Of a stretch of 54,791 nucleotides of DNA, positions 38,409 through 49,479 are shown piece by piece. This stretch comes from Listeria cornellensis FSL F6-0969 (GTDB lineage: Bacteria > Bacillota > Bacilli > Lactobacillales > Listeriaceae), in NCBI RefSeq assembly GCF_000525855.1, contig NZ_AODE01000012.1, positions 1 through 54,791 on the forward strand, given 5' to 3'. Under the pieces are notes generated by a model. It made no database searches. It saw nothing but the letters and a program-made list of their open reading frames with translations, and was not told the DNA's origin. Made by a program: the position numbers and the translations under genes. Position 1 is the first letter of the stretch. Every line of letters begins with the position of its first letter.

Positions 38409-39335
38409 CTACTTCCTTAAATACACGTCCGATATCAAATGATCTGCGCCTTTTTTCAAAATAAGCTGGGCGCGATATTTCGTCCGTTCAATATTTTCCT
38501 TCAAGTTCACGCCATTAATTTTATCCCATGTGTCTAAGGCAAACTGGCGTGCTTCGGCCTCACTGATTTTTGTGTAGCGATGGAAATAGGAACTTGTATC
38601 TTGAAAAGCAGTCTCGCGTAGCATGAAGAATCGCTCTAAGTACCAACGCTTAATCTCGCTTTCTTCCGCATCCATATAGATCGTAAAATCAAAGAAATCA
38701 CTCGGAAAAACGGCTTGTTCGGGGTCTACTTGTAACACATTGATCCCCTCTACAATGATGATGTCCGGCTGACTAATCACCCGCGTTTCCTCCAATATAT
38801 CGTACGTAAAATGCGAATAAAGTGGTACTTCGACATTCTCTTTATTACTTTTCAAATCGCTCAAAAAAGCAACAAACCGACTCCGATCATAGCTCTCTGG
38901 AAAACCTTTACGCTCCATCAAACCTTTTTCCTTAAGCACCGCGTTCGGATATAAAAAACCATCCGTCGTAATCAATTCGACTTTCCGCGTTTTAGAAAAC
39001 CAGCGATCAAGCATAATTTTGAGTACCCGCGCCGTCGTACTTTTCCCGACAGCCACACTACCTGCGATGCCAATCACGAACGGTGTGTGCGTTGCATGCC
39101 GCTTCAAGTATTCCATTTTTTCACCGTGAATAAAAATCTGCTCGTGATAATGAATCGCAAGTAATTTCACGAGTGGTAAATATATTTCAGCAATATCTTC
39201 GAGTGAGATGCGGTCGTTTAAACCACGTATATCTTCCAACTCTTCCGCCGATAACATCTGGTCTTTACTTACTTCCAGCTTACGCCAATCCTCGCGCGGA
39301 AAATGAAAGTAGGGGGAATAATGATTCATAGTCAT
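38409..39335 (-). CDS. coaA: Type I pantothenate kinase
   Basis: First step of CoA synthesis from pantothenate. 308 residues with P-loop [17 protein letters not shown] (about residues 93-109), [20 protein letters not shown] and the [24 protein letters not shown] core, all typical of CoaA. The C-terminus [17 protein letters not shown] is also conserved. It stands alone between the Fst locus and the ycgQ/ycgR pair. Confidence 0.95.
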   Translation of the reverse strand: MTMNHYSPYFHFPREDWRKLEVSKDQMLSAEELEDIRGLNDRISLEDIAEIYLPLVKLLAIHYHEQIFIHGEKMEYLKRHATHTPFVIGIAGSVAVGKSTTARVLKIMLDRWFSKTRKVELITTDGFLYPNAVLKEKGLMERKGFPESYDRSRFVAFLSDLKSNKENVEVPLYSHFTYDILEETRVISQPDIIIVEGINVLQVDPEQAVFPSDFFDFTIYMDAEESEIKRWYLERFFMLRETAFQDTSSYFHRYTKISEAEARQFALDTWDKINGVNLKENIERTKYRAQLILKKGADHLISDVYLRK

Positions 39336-39404
39336 TCCATCCTTCTCTAGTTTGTTTTCGTTTTCACAGGTTTAAGCATACCGTATCTGACCCGATTCCG
39401 CAAC

Positions 39405-40250
39405 CTAATATTTGCGATAAACATACACATCTTTCGGCTTCGGAATTTCACCATATTTCGTCACCTTCACCGCTGGAATATCCATTTTAAAAGGAGCGTA
39501 GTATTCCTGTTCAATCACACCGCTCACTTTCACCCACGTATCATTGCTAAGATTCGTCTCCTTGTCTGGCATGTGCACAAGCATTCCATAAACACCAGAG
39601 TCCGCGACACAATGAATAATGCCAAAACGGAATACAAACAGATTCGCGCCCTTCGTCACAGGATCATTATAAACAAAGCCAGTAAATTCAATCCGCTTCC
39701 CTTCAAATTCACCAGGATAACTATAAATAATTTCCATCGTCATCAGATAATTCTCATCCGTCACCTTGATTGGATCATCATCAATAATCTGGTCCTTCTC
39801 TTTTTCAATCATCTTCTCATAATCAGACTTACCAAAATAACCACTCGTATCTGGCTTCAAAAATTGATTCATCGCATACGGATCATCGCCCGCCGCATTA
39901 TTTTTCGGAAAATGAAACCCTTTCGCATCCACAATCGTCGAATTCAGCGTCGCAATCGGAAACATAAATCCAGCAATCAGCGGATAAATAAGCAGTCCAT
40001 ACACCAAAATCTTTTTCCAAAACGTATTCTCACCATCATGCGTGTGCCCCATATGCGCGTGATCCTGCTCCAAGTCCTCGTCGCGGAAAATCATAATCAG
40101 CTGCACCAAACCTAGGAAAAACGCGGCAATCATCGCAGCAAGCGACAAATAGGCATATTTCATGTTAATATACTTGCTAATATCGCCCGTCACATGTAGT
40201 TGCATCAAGTAGAAGGCGAATCCGAATAAAATAAAGACACGAAACATCAA
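39405..40250 (-). CDS. ycgQ: YcgQ-like TIGR03943 family protein
   Basis: 281 residues; two membrane segments at the N-terminus (FRVFILFGFAFYLMQLHVTG; YAYLSLAAMIAAFFLGLVQL), a cytoplasmic His-containing stretch (HAHMGHTHDGE), another helix, then an extracytoplasmic domain ending GVIEQEYYAPFKMDIPAVKV. Matches the YcgQ/DUF1980 family that partners with YcgR permeases. It follows the permease by 12 bases. The pair may handle a metal or another small solute, unproven; His-rich stretches in both proteins are compatible with zinc. Confidence 0.85.
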   Translation of the reverse strand: MMFRVFILFGFAFYLMQLHVTGDISKYINMKYAYLSLAAMIAAFFLGLVQLIMIFRDEDLEQDHAHMGHTHDGENTFWKKILVYGLLIYPLIAGFMFPIATLNSTIVDAKGFHFPKNNAAGDDPYAMNQFLKPDTSGYFGKSDYEKMIEKEKDQIIDDDPIKVTDENYLMTMEIIYSYPGEFEGKRIEFTGFVYNDPVTKGANLFVFRFGIIHCVADSGVYGMLVHMPDKETNLSNDTWVKVSGVIEQEYYAPFKMDIPAVKVTKYGEIPKPKDVYVYRKY

Positions 40251-40262
40251 AACGCCCTCCTT

Positions 40263-41285
40263 CTATAATAATAATGCATAGACAAACACCGTCACGGTAA
40301 CACCAATCACGACAAATGCTACAAACTTCGCTTTAAAAGTCGCCAGCATCATCATCAAATTTTTAATATCGAGCATCGGCCCAAAAACGAGGAAAGCAAC
40401 AATCGATTGCGTCGAAAAAACACTGCGGAAAGAAGCGCCAATAAAGGCATCTGCCTCCGAGCAAAGCGACAAGACAAACGCCAAAACCATCATTAACAGA
40501 ATCGATAAAACGGGTCCATGCCCAATCGAAACGAGCGTCGACGTCTTAATATACGTTTGCATAACCGCCGCCAGCAACGCACCAAACACAAGAAATTTCC
40601 CAACTGAGAAAAATTCATCCACCGCATGTTGCAACGTGTGCCAAACCCTATCTTTCATCGGCATTTTAGCCTCATCATGACTATGCTCGTGGTGATGATG
40701 AGGCTGTTTTGCCTCCGTTGGCATCGTATGCGCCGATCCTGAAGCAATTGTCCCGTCCATTCCCACAATCGCCATCACAGCTGGAGCCTCCGCTTTCTCC
40801 TTGGCCTCTCCCACCGTTTCATACAACATAAACTTCTCTTTCAAACCTTCACCTTTATAAAAATAAGCAATCGCGTTCCCTACAACCATCGCGACGACTA
40901 AACTCCCTAAAACACGTAGCAGCGGAACTTCCCACGTACTCCCAAACGCAACATACGTTGAAAATAGTACCACAGGATTGATAATCGGCGCCGTCAACAT
41001 AAACGCGATTCCCGCATGAAGCGGTACCCCTTTTGCAATCAAATTTCGGACAATAGGCACAATCCCGCACTCACACGACGGAAAAAGCACACCGATCACC
41101 GAACCTACAATCACCGCTAAAAATCGATTTTTTGGCATAATCTTAGCAATAAACGCCTCAGAAATAAACATTTGAATGAAACCTGCAATAAAAACCCCAA
41201 TCAACACAAATGGTAAAGCCTCAATCATAATCGAGATAAAAATCGTATTCATTTGTAAAAAAGAATCTGGTAAATTTTGAAACAT
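40263..41285 (-). CDS. ycgR: YcgR-like permease (UPF0718/DUF318)
   Basis: 340 residues, about eight membrane helices in two related halves. The family motif PSCECGIVPIVRNLIAKGVP near residue 70 and LTAPIINPVVLFST are present, and the second half repeats the pattern with CSEADAFIGASF. The central cytoplasmic loop has a histidine cluster (HHHHEHSHDE). Upstream partner of the ycgQ-like gene in one operon. Substrate not known; metal transport is only suggested by the histidines. Confidence 0.85.
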   Translation of the reverse strand: MFQNLPDSFLQMNTIFISIMIEALPFVLIGVFIAGFIQMFISEAFIAKIMPKNRFLAVIVGSVIGVLFPSCECGIVPIVRNLIAKGVPLHAGIAFMLTAPIINPVVLFSTYVAFGSTWEVPLLRVLGSLVVAMVVGNAIAYFYKGEGLKEKFMLYETVGEAKEKAEAPAVMAIVGMDGTIASGSAHTMPTEAKQPHHHHEHSHDEAKMPMKDRVWHTLQHAVDEFFSVGKFLVFGALLAAVMQTYIKTSTLVSIGHGPVLSILLMMVLAFVLSLCSEADAFIGASFRSVFSTQSIVAFLVFGPMLDIKNLMMMLATFKAKFVAFVVIGVTVTVFVYALLL

Positions 41286-41373
41286 ATGTTCACTTCCTTG
41301 CCTCTTTCAGTTTTGCTAAGCTAACCTCTTGATTTTATGCTTCTTGGGGCAAGAAATCAAGTTGTACACGATA

Positions 41374-41421
41374 AAAAAGGAAGCATATCCTCCGCTTTTA
41401 CGAGAGAACATGCTTCCTTAC
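41374..41421 (-). terminator. Terminator after the VOC gene
   Basis: Arms AAGGAAGCAT / ATGCTTCCTT around a 23-base loop, with A6 on the plus strand giving T6 on the minus transcript. Confidence 0.75.
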
Positions 41422-41427
41422 TAACCA

Positions 41428-41871
41428 CTATTTTAATTTCGAATAGGCTTGCGCGTGGAACATCCATAGTAAGCCGTACTTATCTTTAATAATTCCCATT
41501 TTTCCGCCCCAGAATTTCTCGTCAAGCGGATCAATAATTTCGGCACCACTTTCGGTTACATTCTTATATAGCGCCTCCAATGCTGCAACATCCTCTGCAT
41601 CTTCTGAATTAAAGTCCAGCATCAACGTAACACTGGAGGAAAACGGTTCACCTTTACCAAAACGATCACTACAGAAAATCGTGTTTCCAAGCACAACAAA
41701 GCCACCATGAATTGTTGTATCCTCTAAATTCTCAGTTGACATGCCCCATTCTTTCGCCATATTCTCATCCATTCGATTGCGTTTCAATAAGGTTGCACCA
41801 AATACCTCTTTATAGTATTCCATCGATTCTTTCGCATTTTCAAAACTTAAATAAGCATGTAATTTTGCCAT
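41428..41871 (-). CDS. VOC (glyoxalase/PhnB-like) family protein
   Basis: About 147 residues with paired beta-alpha-beta-beta-beta units: LHAYLSFENAKESMEYYKEVFGA at the N-terminus, VLGNTIFCSDRFG, and a C-terminal FWGGKMGIIKDKYGLLWMF. This is the PhnB-like branch of the vicinal oxygen chelate superfamily, whose members include resistance proteins and many of unknown role. I choose ATG 41871 (MAKLHAYL), with AAGGTGG upstream, over an in-frame GTG at 41883. Monocistronic, with its own terminator. Confidence 0.82.
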   Translation of the reverse strand: MAKLHAYLSFENAKESMEYYKEVFGATLLKRNRMDENMAKEWGMSTENLEDTTIHGGFVVLGNTIFCSDRFGKGEPFSSSVTLMLDFNSEDAEDVAALEALYKNVTESGAEIIDPLDEKFWGGKMGIIKDKYGLLWMFHAQAYSKLK

Positions 41872-41983
41872 CTTGTTTTCCACCTTTCAAATGAAGTTAC
41901 AACTGGATTATAAGGGATGGCTCGAATAATTACAATGCATATCCTAGCTATACACAAAAGTTGGGTGATTTCACAAAAGTGGT

Positions 41984-43058
41984 CTACTTACGATACATTT
42001 TGAATTCCAAGAACAATTCATTGTAATGCGCCAACATTTTCTTACCTAAATTATCGTAAACCTCTAAATTTTTCAATTGGTCTAGGTCTGGATAGAAGCG
42101 TTCATCACTTGAAATTTCCTTTGGCAAAAGTTTTACAGCAGCTTCATTTGGCGTCGCATAACCGACATATTCCGCATTTTGTGCTGCATTTTCAGGTTTT
42201 AACATGAAATTGATGAATTTATGCGCCCCATCCACATTTTTCGCGGTTTTCGGGATGACCATATTATCAAACCACAAATTGGAACCCTCTTTTGGAATCA
42301 CGTACTCCAAGTCCTCGTTTTGATCCAACATCTCGGCAGCCTCACCAGAGAACGTCACCGCAACTCCGGCCTCATTTCCAGCCATCAAAATTTTAATTTC
42401 ATCCCCAACAATTGCCTTCACATTCGGCGTCATTTCCTTTAGTTTCATCAACGCTTCCTGTAACTGCGCCTCATCCGTACTGTTCAGCGAGAAGCCAAGG
42501 CTGTTGAGTCCAAGCCCCATCACCTCACGCGCGCCGTCGATGAGCAGAATCTGATTTTTCAATTCCGGTCGCCACAAATCGTTCCAACTCGTGAACGGAA
42601 TATCGTGAACCATCTTCTTGTTATAAATAATGCCCAGCGTTCCCCAGAAATACGGCATCGAGTACTTATTTTCCGGATCAAACGACTGGTCCATAAAACG
42701 CGGATTCAAATACTTCCTATTCGGCAATTTCGCTTTATCAAGTGGAATTAGCAAGTTCTCCTCCCGCATCTTACTAATCGCATAATCACTCGGAACCGCG
42801 ATGTCAAACGTTGTCCCGCCTTGCTCAATTTTCGTCATCATCGCTTCATTCGAATCAAACGTTTGATAAATCACTTTGATGCCAGACTCTTTTTCAAATT
42901 TCTTCAGTAAATCAGGATCAACATAATCGCCCCAATTGTAAATCGTCAGCGTATTGCCGCCCGAATAACCTTCCGATTTATTCAGTGAAAAGGTAAGCAC
43001 CATCATCAATAGCGCCGCAATCACGACTAGACCAAAAAACACGAACTAATGACTTCAT
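41984..43058 (-). CDS. potD: Spermidine/putrescine-binding protein PotD (5' frameshift)
   Basis: Extracellular substrate-binding protein of the polyamine importer. ATG 43058 overlaps the potC stop as ATGA and reads MKSLVRV; dropping one base from the run 43034-43039 continues into FGLVVIAALLMMVLTFSL, the signal/anchor helix. The mature part has NTLTIYNWGDYVDPDLLKKF, YSMPYFWGTLGIIYNK and PSDYAISKM, standard PotD features. About 357 residues. There is no lipobox cysteine, so it may stay membrane-anchored. Confidence 0.9.
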
Positions 43059-43861
43059 TTTTTCGGCACCTCCATCGCTTGCGCCGCCTTCGCATTGCGC
43101 TGATTAATAAAGTAGTAACCGATAACGAGCACAATCGTAAATAGGAATAGCAAGGTTGACAACGCGTTAATCGATAGCGAAATTCCTTGGCGCGCCCGCG
43201 AATAAATCTCCACAGAAAGCGTCGAGAAACCATTTCCCGTTACAAAGAAAGTCACCGCAAAATCATCGAGTGAATACGTCAAAGCCATAAAGAATCCCGC
43301 AAAAACACCTGGTGAAATATACGGCAAAATAACCTTACTCAACACGTTCCACTGGCTCGCTCCTAAGTCCCGCGCTGCATCAATCAGCGTCGGACTCATC
43401 TCTTGCAATTTTGGCAGAACCATCAGGACAACAATCGGAATACTGAACGCAATGTGCGACACGAGTACCGAAATAAAGCCAAGTTTTACACCTAAAATCG
43501 TGAAGAAAATCAGGAACGAAGCACCAATCACAACGTCTGGGCTCACAATCAAGACGTTGTTCAAACTGAGCAATGAATTTTTGGCGAACGGGCGTGGCAT
43601 ATAGCGAATCGCCAGTGCTCCGAGAACGCCTAGAATCGTTGCTACCACAGAAGAAAGTAGCGCAATCACAAACGTATTCAACACAATAATTAATAGTCGG
43701 GTATCTTGAAATACCTCTTTATAATAATCCCACGTAAAGCCACTAAAATGATTCATCGTTCCACCCGCATTAAACGAGTAGAACATCAAATAGAAGATCG
43801 GCGCGTACAAAACAAAGAATACGACGGCTAAATAAATTTTTCCCCATTTGTTTTTCTTCAT
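43055..43861 (-). CDS. potC: Spermidine/putrescine ABC permease PotC
   Basis: 268 residues, six helices, with the inner-membrane EAA motif DAARDLGASQWNVLSKVILPYISPG that contacts PotA. Start overlaps the potB stop by 4 bases and the stop overlaps potD by 4 bases: a fully coupled operon. Intact reading frame. Confidence 0.95.
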   Translation of the reverse strand: MKKNKWGKIYLAVVFFVLYAPIFYLMFYSFNAGGTMNHFSGFTWDYYKEVFQDTRLLIIVLNTFVIALLSSVVATILGVLGALAIRYMPRPFAKNSLLSLNNVLIVSPDVVIGASFLIFFTILGVKLGFISVLVSHIAFSIPIVVLMVLPKLQEMSPTLIDAARDLGASQWNVLSKVILPYISPGVFAGFFMALTYSLDDFAVTFFVTGNGFSTLSVEIYSRARQGISLSINALSTLLFLFTIVLVIGYYFINQRNAKAAQAMEVPKK

Positions 43862-44668
43862 TTCATCGCCCCTTTCTTCCGTTTAGCACCACTTACAAAC
43901 ATAATAATAAACATCGCAATAATCAAGAACACGCCAATCGTCGAGCCCATTCCCCAGTCCTGCGTCACCAAGAAATGCTCCTCAATCGCAGTCCCAAGCG
44001 TAATCACCCGGTTTCCTGCAATCAAACGCGTAATCATAAAGAGCGACAATGCCGGAATGAAAACCGCCTGACATCCCGCTTTCACACCATCTAGCGTAAT
44101 CGGAAAAATAACCCGCCAAAATGTCGTCCAACGCGTAGCACCCAAATCCTGCGCCGCATGCGTTAACGACGGATTCATCTCCTCCAGTGCATTATAAATC
44201 GGCAAAATCATAAACGGAATAAAAATATACGTCGACACAAACAAGAAACTAAAGTCCGTAAACAAAATCTGCTGCGTACCAATCCCGATAAATTCTAAAA
44301 ACTTATTCGCCGTTCCATACGTTCCAAAAATCCCCATAAACGCATAGGCTTTTAGCAACAAATTAATCCAAGTCGGCAAAATAATCAACAACAACCAAAG
44401 CTGTTTATGTTTCAATTTTGTCAAAACAAGCGCCGTAGGATACGAAATCAATAACGTAAATAACATAATCAAAAATGCATACCAGAAAGAGCTCACCGTC
44501 ATCTTCAAATAAACCGGCGTAAAAAAAATTCACATAGTTCGAAAACGTAAAATTCCCATCAATATCAAAAAACGAATAGTAAGCAATCAACACAATCGGC
44601 GCAATAACAAACAGCAAAATCCAAAAGGCATAAGGAATCAAATAAAAAGTCCGCGCTCGTCTCGTCAT
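43858..44668 (-). CDS. potB: Spermidine/putrescine ABC permease PotB (frameshift at A8 run)
   Basis: Removing one base from the run 44521-44528 joins MTRRARTFYLIPYAFWILLF with the long downstream frame to give about 269 residues. The join reads NYVNFFTPVYLKMTVSSFW. The EAA loop HAAQDLGATRWTTFWRVIFPI is intact. It partners PotC in the membrane channel. Uncorrected, the N-terminal helix is lost, which would inactivate a core transporter, so I suspect an assembly error. Confidence 0.9.
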
Positions 44669-44672
44669 CGCA

Positions 44673-45764
44673 CTACGCCTCTTCGTAACTTTCTAGACGG
44701 GCATCAAATTCTTCTTCGGTTTCCCCAAGACGCATAATATGGATTGCCTCTGGATCAAACGCCAGCCCTAATTTTTCACCAATTCGTGCTTTTTTAGTAG
44801 AATGCACTAGCCATTCATTGCCGTCCTCATCGATACAACCAATTTCATAATGAACCCCGCGGAACAAGACCCAGTCAACCGTCACGCGTAGATTTCCTTT
44901 TTCCTCCGCCGTGATTTCCAAATCCTCAGGGCGAATAATGACTTCGACAACCTCATTCGGATGGAAACCTTGGTCGACACACTCAAACCGGCGCTCCACA
45001 AACTCGACCTCGAAATCCTGCACCATTTTACCGGAAACAATATTCGATTCACCGATAAAATCCGCCACAAAGCGATTAATCGGCTCATCGTAAATATCCA
45101 TCGGCGTCCCACTTTGCTGAATCTCGCCCTTATTCAACACAAAAATCTCGTCACTCATCGCCAGCGCCTCTTCCTGATCATGCGTTACAAAAATAAACGT
45201 AATCCCAAGCCGACGCTGCAAATCACGCAACTCATATTGCATCTCCGTCCGCAATTTCAAATCAAGCGCCGACAATGGCTCATCCAGCAAAATAACTTCC
45301 GGCTCGTTCACAATCGCGCGCGCAATCGCCACACGCTGACGCTGCCCGCCAGACATTTCTGTAATCTCACGTTGCTCATAACCCTCCAAATTCACAAATC
45401 GCAATGCTTCCGTCACTTTTTGCTGAATCACGTCTTTCTTCAATTTCCTAATACGCAAACCAAAAGCCACGTTCTCAAACACATTCAAATGCGGAAATAA
45501 GGCATAATCCTGAAAAACCGTATTCACCGGTCGCTTATTCGCAGGAATATCATTAATCACCTTATCATTCAGAAAAATCTTGCCATCACTTGCCTCCAAA
45601 AAACCAGCAATCAGGCGCAAAATCGTCGTTTTACCACACCCCGATGGACCGAGCAATGTATAGAATTTCCCTTTTTCAATCTCAAAACTTACATTATCAA
45701 GCACTGGTGGATTATTATCGAACTGCTTGGTCACATTTTCGAAGCGAATAATTGTTTCTGCCAT
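44673..45764 (-). CDS. potA: Spermidine/putrescine ABC ATPase PotA
   Basis: 363 residues: ABC domain with Walker [14 protein letters not shown], signature [15 protein letters not shown], Walker [13 protein letters not shown] and H-loop [10 protein letters not shown], then a C-terminal TOBE regulatory domain ([15 protein letters not shown]). Translation follows potR by 14 bases; potB starts four bases after its stop. First transporter gene of potRABCD. Confidence 0.95.
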   Translation of the reverse strand: MAETIIRFENVTKQFDNNPPVLDNVSFEIEKGKFYTLLGPSGCGKTTILRLIAGFLEASDGKIFLNDKVINDIPANKRPVNTVFQDYALFPHLNVFENVAFGLRIRKLKKDVIQQKVTEALRFVNLEGYEQREITEMSGGQRQRVAIARAIVNEPEVILLDEPLSALDLKLRTEMQYELRDLQRRLGITFIFVTHDQEEALAMSDEIFVLNKGEIQQSGTPMDIYDEPINRFVADFIGESNIVSGKMVQDFEVEFVERRFECVDQGFHPNEVVEVIIRPEDLEITAEEKGNLRVTVDWVLFRGVHYEIGCIDEDGNEWLVHSTKKARIGEKLGLAFDPEAIHIMRLGETEEEFDARLESYEEA

Positions 45765-45778
45765 TTGCGTCTTCCTCC

Positions 45779-46322
45779 TTACAAATACGAATCCGTTGCC
45801 ACCAAAATCAGTGTCGCCGGTACATCTTCCTCGTTACAAATTTGGTGTTCATCCGAAGCATGGAAATAAATTGCCTCGCCTTTTTTCGCCATGTATGTTT
45901 TCCGGCCTAATTTGATGGTCACTTTCCCCTCTAAAACATAGGCAAACGTCTCCGATAACGAAGGCTCAAACTGTTTAAAAGCCCCTTTTCCAGAAAGCGT
46001 TAAATAAACCGGCTCCATTTCTTTCTCATTAGACTCAGGGACCAACCACTTTACTTGGTACCCTTTTTCCTCATCTTCAAAAAAAAGTATGCTCGCTCGC
46101 GTCGTACACAACCTTCTGCTCTTGCTCTTCCTCATCAAAAAATTCTTTCGGCGTACAGCCAAGAACCTCTAAAATATCAAATAACGTTTCAATAGAAGGC
46201 GAGCTCAAATCCCGCTCCAACTGTGAAATATAACCCTTTGTCAGATCCGTTCGCTCCCCAAGCTCTTCCTGCGTCAAATTCTTACTAAGTCGTAAATTCT
46301 TAATCCGCTTGCCAATATCCAT
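45779..46322 (-). CDS. XRE-cupin regulator of the pot operon (frameshift at A8 run)
   Basis: With one base removed from 46079-46086 the frame gives about 180 residues: an N-terminal XRE helix-turn-helix ([39 protein letters not shown]) and a C-terminal cupin ([34 protein letters not shown]). This is the PuuR-like polyamine-sensing type. It heads the pot operon, and two copies of a 17-bp palindrome stand just upstream, so it probably autoregulates in response to polyamines. Confidence 0.88.
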
Positions 46323-46341
46323 AGTCGCGCCCTTCCTATTA

Positions 46342-46404
46342 GTTTAGTAGAAGTAAACTCCGAGTCATTATTGTTTAGTAATAGTAAACTTCATGTTTAC
46401 TACA
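46342..46404. promoter_or_regulatory. Tandem operator sites upstream of potR
   Basis: GTTTAGTAGAAGTAAAC at 46342-46358 and GTTTAGTAATAGTAAAC at 46373-46389 differ at two positions, are each near-palindromic, and are 31 bp apart (three helical turns). A half-like GTTTACTACA follows at 46395. They lie 20-80 bases before the XRE-cupin start, as expected for an autoregulated repressor. Confidence 0.75.
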
Positions 46405-46454
46405 GCACCGCTAATTATACATCATTGTACGCCACAATCGCAATACTTTTTTAC

Positions 46455-46502
46455 AAAAAAAACAAGCCTGATGAAAGTCGGATACTTTCATCAGGCTTGC
46501 CC
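46455..46502. terminator. Terminator after the Na+/H+ antiporter
   Basis: Stem AAGCCTGATGAAAG / CTTTCATCAGGCTT around tcggata with an A-run to the left (T-run on the minus transcript). Confidence 0.85.
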
Positions 46503-46504
46503 TT

Positions 46505-48566
46505 TCATGCTAATTCTTCATTCCCAAAATAATACGTCTCATATAAATTCAAATTCTGCCGCAACTCACGCGCCAAATCCCTTGAAATTCTACCTTGCTC
46601 AAACAGGCTCTGAATCACATCACGTTCAATTTGAACCGCTTGAAGTTGCACATCTTTTTTCGCTTGTTCAAACTTCTCTCTTGATTTCATACTGCCACGC
46701 TCTTGTTTCATCTGTTCCAAAATACGTTTATTCTCATTGATGAGTGGCCAAATCACAGCTTGGTTCGTATCATTCAGCAATGCCTTTAGTTTATCATTAA
46801 CGACACTCGCATTCTTCTCACGCAAATCCCTAATTTCACCAATCATTTCTTGATACTGCTCTGGATTTTGCTTCATTTCATTCATTTTTTTCTTTCGCTC
46901 TTTGCCACTGCTTAGGATGCATCACTTGGCGCATCAAGCGCTTAAACATCATACCCATCATGCCAGAGCGCGATCGTCCTCTACCAGACAATGCTTTTTC
47001 CATCGCATCAAGATAATTATTGTAACGACTGGCAGCATGATGACTTGCCTCGCCCTGCGCCAACAATTTATCCGTATTTTGTTTTTCCCACTGTACAATT
47101 TGTAAACGCAAAGCATGTTGCTCCCGATCGATTTCCCGTCGTTTGCCCATGTCTATATCCTCTTTTTGAATGGCACGCATACGCCCACGATAATCATCCA
47201 TCACAAACTGTGTTGCCGCCTTGTTTTCCGATGTTATCTCTTTGTTCAATTGCTCTACAACATGACGACAAACACTCAGCTTCATCGATTTTTCAGCACG
47301 AGGGCTATCCGATTGACTCTCATCTTTTCGAGCCAAAAGCGGTAAAATCGCTGTGGCAATAATGAGTGAGCATAAAATAACACCTGACGCGATACAAATA
47401 ATCAAAGATCGCTGTGGAAACGGGCTACCATCCCCAAGTACAAACGGAATCGAGAGCGCCGAAGCAAGCGTTACCGCGCCACGAACACCCGATAAAGAAG
47501 TCAGTACTGTCGCTCGTAAATTCGGCTTACTCAGATCATTTCCTTTCATCAAATGCGGAATCAGCCAACCTAAATGAATCCACAAGAAACGAATCGTAAT
47601 CAAACTAAACGTGATGAGAAGGACGTAAAACACGACTTGCCAGTTGCTCACACCCGAATTTTCCCAAACGACTTGAATAATATCTGGTAATTGCGTTCCT
47701 AAAATAATAAACACTAAACCGTTCAACACGAAAATAATAACCGACCACGTGCCTTGCGATACCACGTTCAATTTCACGGTCATCGGATCCATTTTCCGCT
47801 TTTCAAAAGCATGCATAATCCCAGCCGCAACAACCGCTAAAATACCGGATACATGCAGTTCTTCCGCCACCAAATAAATTACAAACGGCGTCAAAATTTG
47901 AATTAACATATGTAGCGTAACATCTTCCATGCCCAGACTACGAATCCATTTTAGAAATTTAAATTTAACGAAAGTCAGTACGAGACCACAAATAATCCCA
48001 CCGACCGCGATAATCACAAAGCTAATCGAAGCACTCCAAATTGAGAATACACCCGTCACCATCGCCGCAATCGCAAATTGGAAGGCAACCAGACCCGAAG
48101 CATCGTTCATGAGCGCCTCACCTTCTAAAAGATGCGTGATTTTTTTAGGCAGATCGATGCGTCCAGAAAGCGATCCTACAGCCACAGCGTCCGTCGGTGC
48201 AAGTGCTGCTGCGAGCGCAAAAGCCGCCGCTAGTGGAATCGTTGGAATCATCCAATTGACAAAATACCCAATCACGAGCACCGTCACAAACACAAGCCCT
48301 AACGCCAACATTAAAATCGGCGCACGCAAATTCCATAACGCCTGCCGATCCGTCCGTTTTCCGTCATTAAATAGCAATGGTGCGATAAATAACACCAAAA
48401 ATAGTTCTGGATTCAATTTCAATTCGAATGCGAGCGGCATGCAAGCCACCAAAACACCCAATCCAATTTGTATCAATGGTATCGACACAAACGGAATAAA
48501 CCGGTTCACAACGTTCGAAATTAAAATCGTCGCCAGCATAATTAATACGTAATAAAATATTTCCAC
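46505..48566 (-). CDS. Na+/H+ antiporter, CPA1/NhaK type (frameshift near 3' end)
   Basis: Polytopic antiporter. The membrane part has the paired ion-site motifs AALAPTDAVAVGSL and GEALMNDASGLVAFQ; the long cytoplasmic tail is charged and helical. The main frame stops at 46878 and a second frame (46505-46885) overlaps it. Dropping one base from the T7 run 46885-46891 fuses them into about 686 residues, matching the size I recall for Firmicute NhaK-type proteins. The 126-residue fragment is therefore this antiporter's C-terminus, not a separate gene. It follows relP by 15 bases. Confidence 0.88.
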
Positions 48567-48581
48567 CCTTTTTTCAACCCC

Positions 48582-49223
48582 TTATTCGCCTTCAACCTCA
48601 TTTTTGTATTGATCGATCTCGTCATTTAAATATTTCATTTTCTCATCTAAGTGCTGGATAATTGCCGCAGCCTCATATAGTTCCTGCGTCAAATGCGCCG
48701 GTGCCGTCGATTTATATTTATAGTAAATCTTATGCTCCAAACTCGCCCAAAAATCCATTGCAACCGTTCTAATCTGAATTTCCACACACATTTTGCGCGA
48801 CGTATTCGTCAAGAAAATCGGCACTTCACAAATCAAATGCAGACTCCGATACCCGTTAGGTTTTGGGTTCTCCACATAATCCTTCACATTCAAAATCGTC
48901 ATATCATCTTGGTTCGCCAACATCTCATAAATCTTATAAATATCCGACACAAACGAGCATGTCACCCGAATTCCAGCGATGTCATGCACATGCTCATACG
49001 CATTCTCCGGCGTAATATCGAGCCTTTTTTTCTCCAATTTTGCCGTTAAGCTCTCAAAGCTCTTGACCCTCGATTTCAAATGCTCCATCGGGTTATAATC
49101 ATGCAGAAATTGGAACTCATCATTCAATATTTTTAATTTCGTATTCACTTCTTCTAAGGCAAAGCGATGCAATAACATCACATTACGCCATTCTTTCAAT
49201 TCATTTACGGAAGGTTGTTGCAC
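48582..49223 (-). CDS. relP: Small alarmone synthetase RelP
   Basis: Single-domain (p)ppGpp synthetase, about 213 residues. Synthetase motifs: HDIAGIRVTCSFVSDIYKI (motif 1 with the nucleotide-binding region), NPKPNGYRSLHLI (motif 3) and CVEIQIRTVAMDFWASLEHK. There is no hydrolase domain. I choose GTG 49223 because GAGGAG lies eight bases upstream; the longer frame to 49244 has no site. By sequence and by its place next to the antiporter it corresponds to the Listeria RelP (SAS2) rather than RelQ. Confidence 0.9.
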   Translation of the reverse strand: MQQPSVNELKEWRNVMLLHRFALEEVNTKLKILNDEFQFLHDYNPMEHLKSRVKSFESLTAKLEKKRLDITPENAYEHVHDIAGIRVTCSFVSDIYKIYEMLANQDDMTILNVKDYVENPKPNGYRSLHLICEVPIFLTNTSRKMCVEIQIRTVAMDFWASLEHKIYYKYKSTAPAHLTQELYEAAAIIQHLDEKMKYLNDEIDQYKNEVEGE

Positions 49224-49479
49224 AAAAATTACTCCTCTCTCCACTTCACTATTCTACCTTCCTATGTTACTACATTTTGCAAGTTTACGCACAATTATTC
49301 ATCAAATCAAAGCGATTTCTTACTATTTTATCATCATTTTATTAGGTAGCGAGCAGCTTCTCTCAAAGTATAACACCCTTTTATGAACTAAAAATGAATT
49401 TTCGCAAAGCCATTTCTATTTACCATTTTTTTTTGGTATGATGGACGTATATAAAAATCGAAAACGGGGGCTTGTTTGG

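Noticed and set aside
46505-46885. Separate 126-aa helical gene after the antiporter
   Set aside because: Removing one base from the T7 run 46885-46891 fuses it to the antiporter tail, giving the normal length of NhaK-type proteins.
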